Origin: Hyphomonas sp.
GTDB lineage: Bacteria > Pseudomonadota > Alphaproteobacteria > Caulobacterales > Hyphomonadaceae
Direction of reading: 5' to 3'
Length of the DNA: 8,635 nt
NCBI GenBank assembly: GCA_024743015.1
Contig: JANSXJ010000142.1
Span: 1 to 8,635, forward strand
A model generated the notes under the pieces. That model saw nothing but the letters and a program-made list of their open reading frames with translations. It did not search any database and had not been told where the DNA came from. Below, piece by piece: positions 6,512 to 8,635 of the stretch; the stretch's first letter is position 1; every line of letters begins with the position of its first letter. A program made the position numbers and the translations under genes.

Positions 6512-6612
6512 TGCGTCCTGTCTAACTCATTCTTTGCAGCTATTGCAGGTTTTTCATCTGACATTCAGACGAGACTGGGTTTGAAGGATAAGAACAGAGC
6601 TCAGGAGCATAT
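6512..6612. promoter_or_regulatory. Divergent promoter region between the helicase and exported-protein genes
   Basis: These 101 bases separate two divergent start codons, so they should hold promoters for both genes. I see no convincing -35/-10 pair on either strand. I also see no GTTC-seven-base-GTTC element, the alphaproteobacterial LexA box that would mark damage control of the helicase. Small structures present are TTGCAG twice (6534-6539 and 6543-6548) and the short inverted repeat TCTGA-CAT-TCAGA (6557-6569). AGGAG at 6603-6607 is the ribosome binding site of the + strand gene. Confidence 0.5.
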
Positions 6613-7281
6613 ATGTCTCGTATCTTTCCGCTCGCGCTGATCGTGGCAGGACTGGCGGCCCCAGCGTCCGCAGATCCCGTCATCGAAATGATGCGCAGTC
6701 TATCCAAGGATGGGCCGATCTACGCATACGAAATGATCTATTCCGACGCTGAAATATCGGCTGTCGGGAAAATCGACCCAAGCCAGCCAGAAGGTCAAAG
6801 AATCCTCGTCACCAGTCCGGCCGAGAGCGAATGGTCCGATGATTTTCGGGAAGGCCTGGAAGAGATGGAGGCTGAAACCGACGGCGACATCTGGTGCACT
6901 GACTTTGCCGAGATGGTGCCGAGCGAGATTTCTGCGCTGGACGAAAGCTATACGACCATCACTTACGCTTTCACACCTCAACCGGAAGCCGATGCGGACG
7001 GAATGGAAAAGAAGATGATGAAAAAGCTGAAGGCGATGGTCACGCTCGACAAGACTGACGGCTCCGTTCTCGCCTTCAATATGAAGCTGCCAAAGCCTTA
7101 CAAACCGGCCTTGGTTGCAAAAATCAACACGTTTGAAATGGATGCCACGTGCGCTCGCGCGCCGGATGGCAGAACATTCGTCGAGACGTTCGACTTCAAA
7201 ATAGCCGGGTCGGCCATGATGCAGAGTTTTGACGAAACCGTGTCGCGCCGGATTACCAGACTACTAGACCCGGTGGGTTAA
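6613..7281 (+). CDS. Exported protein of unknown function
   Basis: I do not recognise this 222-residue protein. It begins with a clear signal peptide, MSRIFPLALIVAGLAAPASA, cut before Asp21, so the mature part of about 202 residues should be periplasmic or secreted. There is no lipobox cysteine and no further membrane segment. The mature protein has alternating short strands with an acidic segment (about 71-92), a Lys/Met-rich helix (MEKKMMKKLKAM, 131-142) and exactly two cysteines, Cys95 in DIWCTDF and Cys180 in DATCARA, well placed for a disulfide. The strand-rich layout, with TLDKTDGSVLAFNMKLPKPYK in the middle, loosely recalls LolA/LolB-like barrels, but this is a guess. AGGAG at 6603-6607 with a five-base spacer supports the ATG. 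It is divergent from the helicase gene and its stop overlaps that of the convergent hydrolase. Confidence 0.88.
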   Translation: MSRIFPLALIVAGLAAPASADPVIEMMRSLSKDGPIYAYEMIYSDAEISAVGKIDPSQPEGQRILVTSPAESEWSDDFREGLEEMEAETDGDIWCTDFAEMVPSEISALDESYTTITYAFTPQPEADADGMEKKMMKKLKAMVTLDKTDGSVLAFNMKLPKPYKPALVAKINTFEMDATCARAPDGRTFVETFDFKIAGSAMMQSFDETVSRRITRLLDPVG

Positions 7282-8635
7282 TTCACGCCTTCCGCTTCGA
7301 GAGCCGCCTCCGCGGCTTCAGCTGCGAGACGGGCCTGCTCGGCCGCATCGAAAGCGCCAACAACATTAGCGACGAAATTGCCAATCTCGAACCGGGCCTC
7401 TCCGGCGACGTCAAATCCGCGCCGCACGATGACCAGTTCGCGAGAGGGCACGATCACCATATACTGCCCGCGATTGCCGAAGCCTGCGAATGTGTCGGAG
7501 GGCACACCTTCAACATCGTTCATTAGCCAGAATGAGCCAGCATAACCGACGCCATCGCGATCCGGTTGCGCGGGGGCCGGGCTTGTGACGAAGTCGACCC
7601 AGCCCGGAGGCAGGATCTGTTCACCGCCCCATTTGCCATCCTGCAAATAAAGCTGGCCGAGCCGGGCCATATCTCGCGCGGTCATCCAGACTTGTGATGA
7701 GGAGATATAGTCTCCGTTCCAATCGGTCTCGAGGACCGTGTGGCGTGCGCCAATCTTTTGTAGCACTTCGGTGTGTGGGAAGGCGCGATAAGCGGCATCA
7801 TTGCCCATGGCTTCGCGCAGGGCCCGCATTGCGATCAGTGTGTCGATGTTTGAGTATTTGAAACGCGTTCCAGGAACCGCTTCGAGCGATCGGTCGGCGA
7901 GTTGATCTGCCACCGCGGCGCCGCCAAAATACAGCCGATCCGTGCGCGACCCCGGATTGTTGGATTCGAGGCCGCTCGCCATGTTCAGGACGTGGCGAAG
8001 TGTGATCGCCCGGCGCGGATCGCCGCCTTTGTTGAAGTCGGAAATAATCGCTTCATTGTCGAGGCCCAGAATACCGTCATAAATAGCCGCCCCGATGATG
8101 GTCGATGTGAGCGATTTCGCGACGGACCAGGTGCGCTGCGGCGTCGTACGGTCAATGCCGCGAGCATACTGTTCGGCGACGACCTGGCCTTTGTGCAGAA
8201 CCACGACGGCGCTTGTGCGGGTGCCCGCGCCGTAGGTCGCTTCGTCAAACGCAAAACTGACCGGCACGCCGAGTAGGTCGAGCGCGAATGTGTTTTCAGT
8301 CAGCGTGACATTATCACCGAGTGCCGTCGAATTATCCGGCTCATCCATGCTTGGCATATTGGCAAAGCTTGGGAGCCAGGCGGTCATGTCGGCGGTCGCG
8401 CCAACAGGCAGAGTGGAGCATCCAATTCCTGGACGCCAGACAGCCGCGCGCGGCGGCAAACCATTGTCAAATTCCACCAGAACGGTGCGGTTTTCCTCGT
8501 CGATCTTGGCATTCGAGACCTGATTCATCAGCGGGCGATAATCCACATAGATGCCACTCAGTTCATTCGCTTGAATCTCTGGTAGGCTCTGTCCGGCTGT
8601 GAAATAGCCCGAACAGGTGAAGAGCGCTTTATAAC
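7278..8635 (-). CDS. Serine hydrolase, class C beta-lactamase fold (5' end beyond the window)
   Basis: This belongs to the large beta-lactamase/transpeptidase-like serine hydrolase family that includes esterases, DD-peptidases and the 6-aminohexanoate-dimer hydrolase NylB. Of the visible 451 residues, the active-site motif is TWSVAKS with Ser-x-x-Lys at residues 170-173 (serine codon at 8124-8126). The second motif is Tyr-Ser-Asn at 260-262, and GFGNRGQ near 384 stands where class C enzymes have their third motif. These are consistent with an active enzyme; the substrate cannot be told, and true beta-lactamase activity is unlikely. A GTG at 8544-8546 could be taken as the start, but the frame remains open for 29 more codons to the edge and encodes FTCSGYFTAGQSLPEI, which resembles the N-terminal segment of this family. 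The gene is therefore probably truncated by the window. The C-terminus ends in an Ala/Glu-rich tail of about 20 residues. Confidence 0.9.
   Translation of the reverse strand, partial: YKALFTCSGYFTAGQSLPEIQANELSGIYVDYRPLMNQVSNAKIDEENRTVLVEFDNGLPPRAAVWRPGIGCSTLPVGATADMTAWLPSFANMPSMDEPDNSTALGDNVTLTENTFALDLLGVPVSFAFDEATYGAGTRTSAVVVLHKGQVVAEQYARGIDRTTPQRTWSVAKSLTSTIIGAAIYDGILGLDNEAIISDFNKGGDPRRAITLRHVLNMASGLESNNPGSRTDRLYFGGAAVADQLADRSLEAVPGTRFKYSNIDTLIAMRALREAMGNDAAYRAFPHTEVLQKIGARHTVLETDWNGDYISSSQVWMTARDMARLGQLYLQDGKWGGEQILPPGWVDFVTSPAPAQPDRDGVGYAGSFWLMNDVEGVPSDTFAGFGNRGQYMVIVPSRELVIVRRGFDVAGEARFEIGNFVANVVGAFDAAEQARLAAEAAEAALEAEGVN

Noticed and set aside
6512..6612. LexA box controlling the helicase
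   Set aside because: No GTTC or GAAC pair with a seven-base spacer is present on either strand in this region.

Overview
The window looks like chromosomal DNA from an alphaproteobacterium, most likely of the Caulobacterales/Hyphomonadaceae type. The evidence is the moderately high GC content, the style of the LptC, LptA and RpoN proteins, the gene order lptC-lptA-lptB-rpoN, and the REP-like palindromes between genes. This placement comes from recognising protein families, not from a database search. I see no rRNA, tRNA, insertion sequence, prophage or CRISPR array.

Left part (58-3589, + strand): a lipopolysaccharide transport and sigma-54 cluster. LptC (membrane-anchored periplasmic protein), LptA (periplasmic bridge) and LptB (cytoplasmic ATPase) are three parts of the machine that moves LPS from the inner to the outer membrane. 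RpoN (sigma-54) follows LptB by 11 bases. A 90-base AT-richer gap separates lptA from lptB and may hold an internal promoter. The ribosome hibernation factor and PtsN genes that commonly follow rpoN in Proteobacteria are absent here.

Middle (3590-4003): a 414-base non-coding convergent region filled with palindromes. Four REP-like hairpins form two inverted pairs with almost identical centre-to-centre spacing (51 and 52 bases). The first pair is itself bracketed by a diverged longer inverted repeat. This is the most structured part of the window that genes do not explain.

Right part: a complete Lhr-type DEXH helicase of the ligase-associated DNA damage response family (4004-6511, - strand), with none of its usual partner genes next to it. 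It is divergent from a small exported protein of unknown function (6613-7281, + strand). That gene ends tail to tail with a serine beta-lactamase-fold hydrolase (7278 to the window end, - strand), and the two stop codons share one TTAA. The hydrolase reading frame stays open to the window edge, so its true start lies outside.

Nothing here is a clearly new multi-gene system. The best candidates for follow-up are the REP pair array, the solitary helicase and the uncharacterised exported protein.
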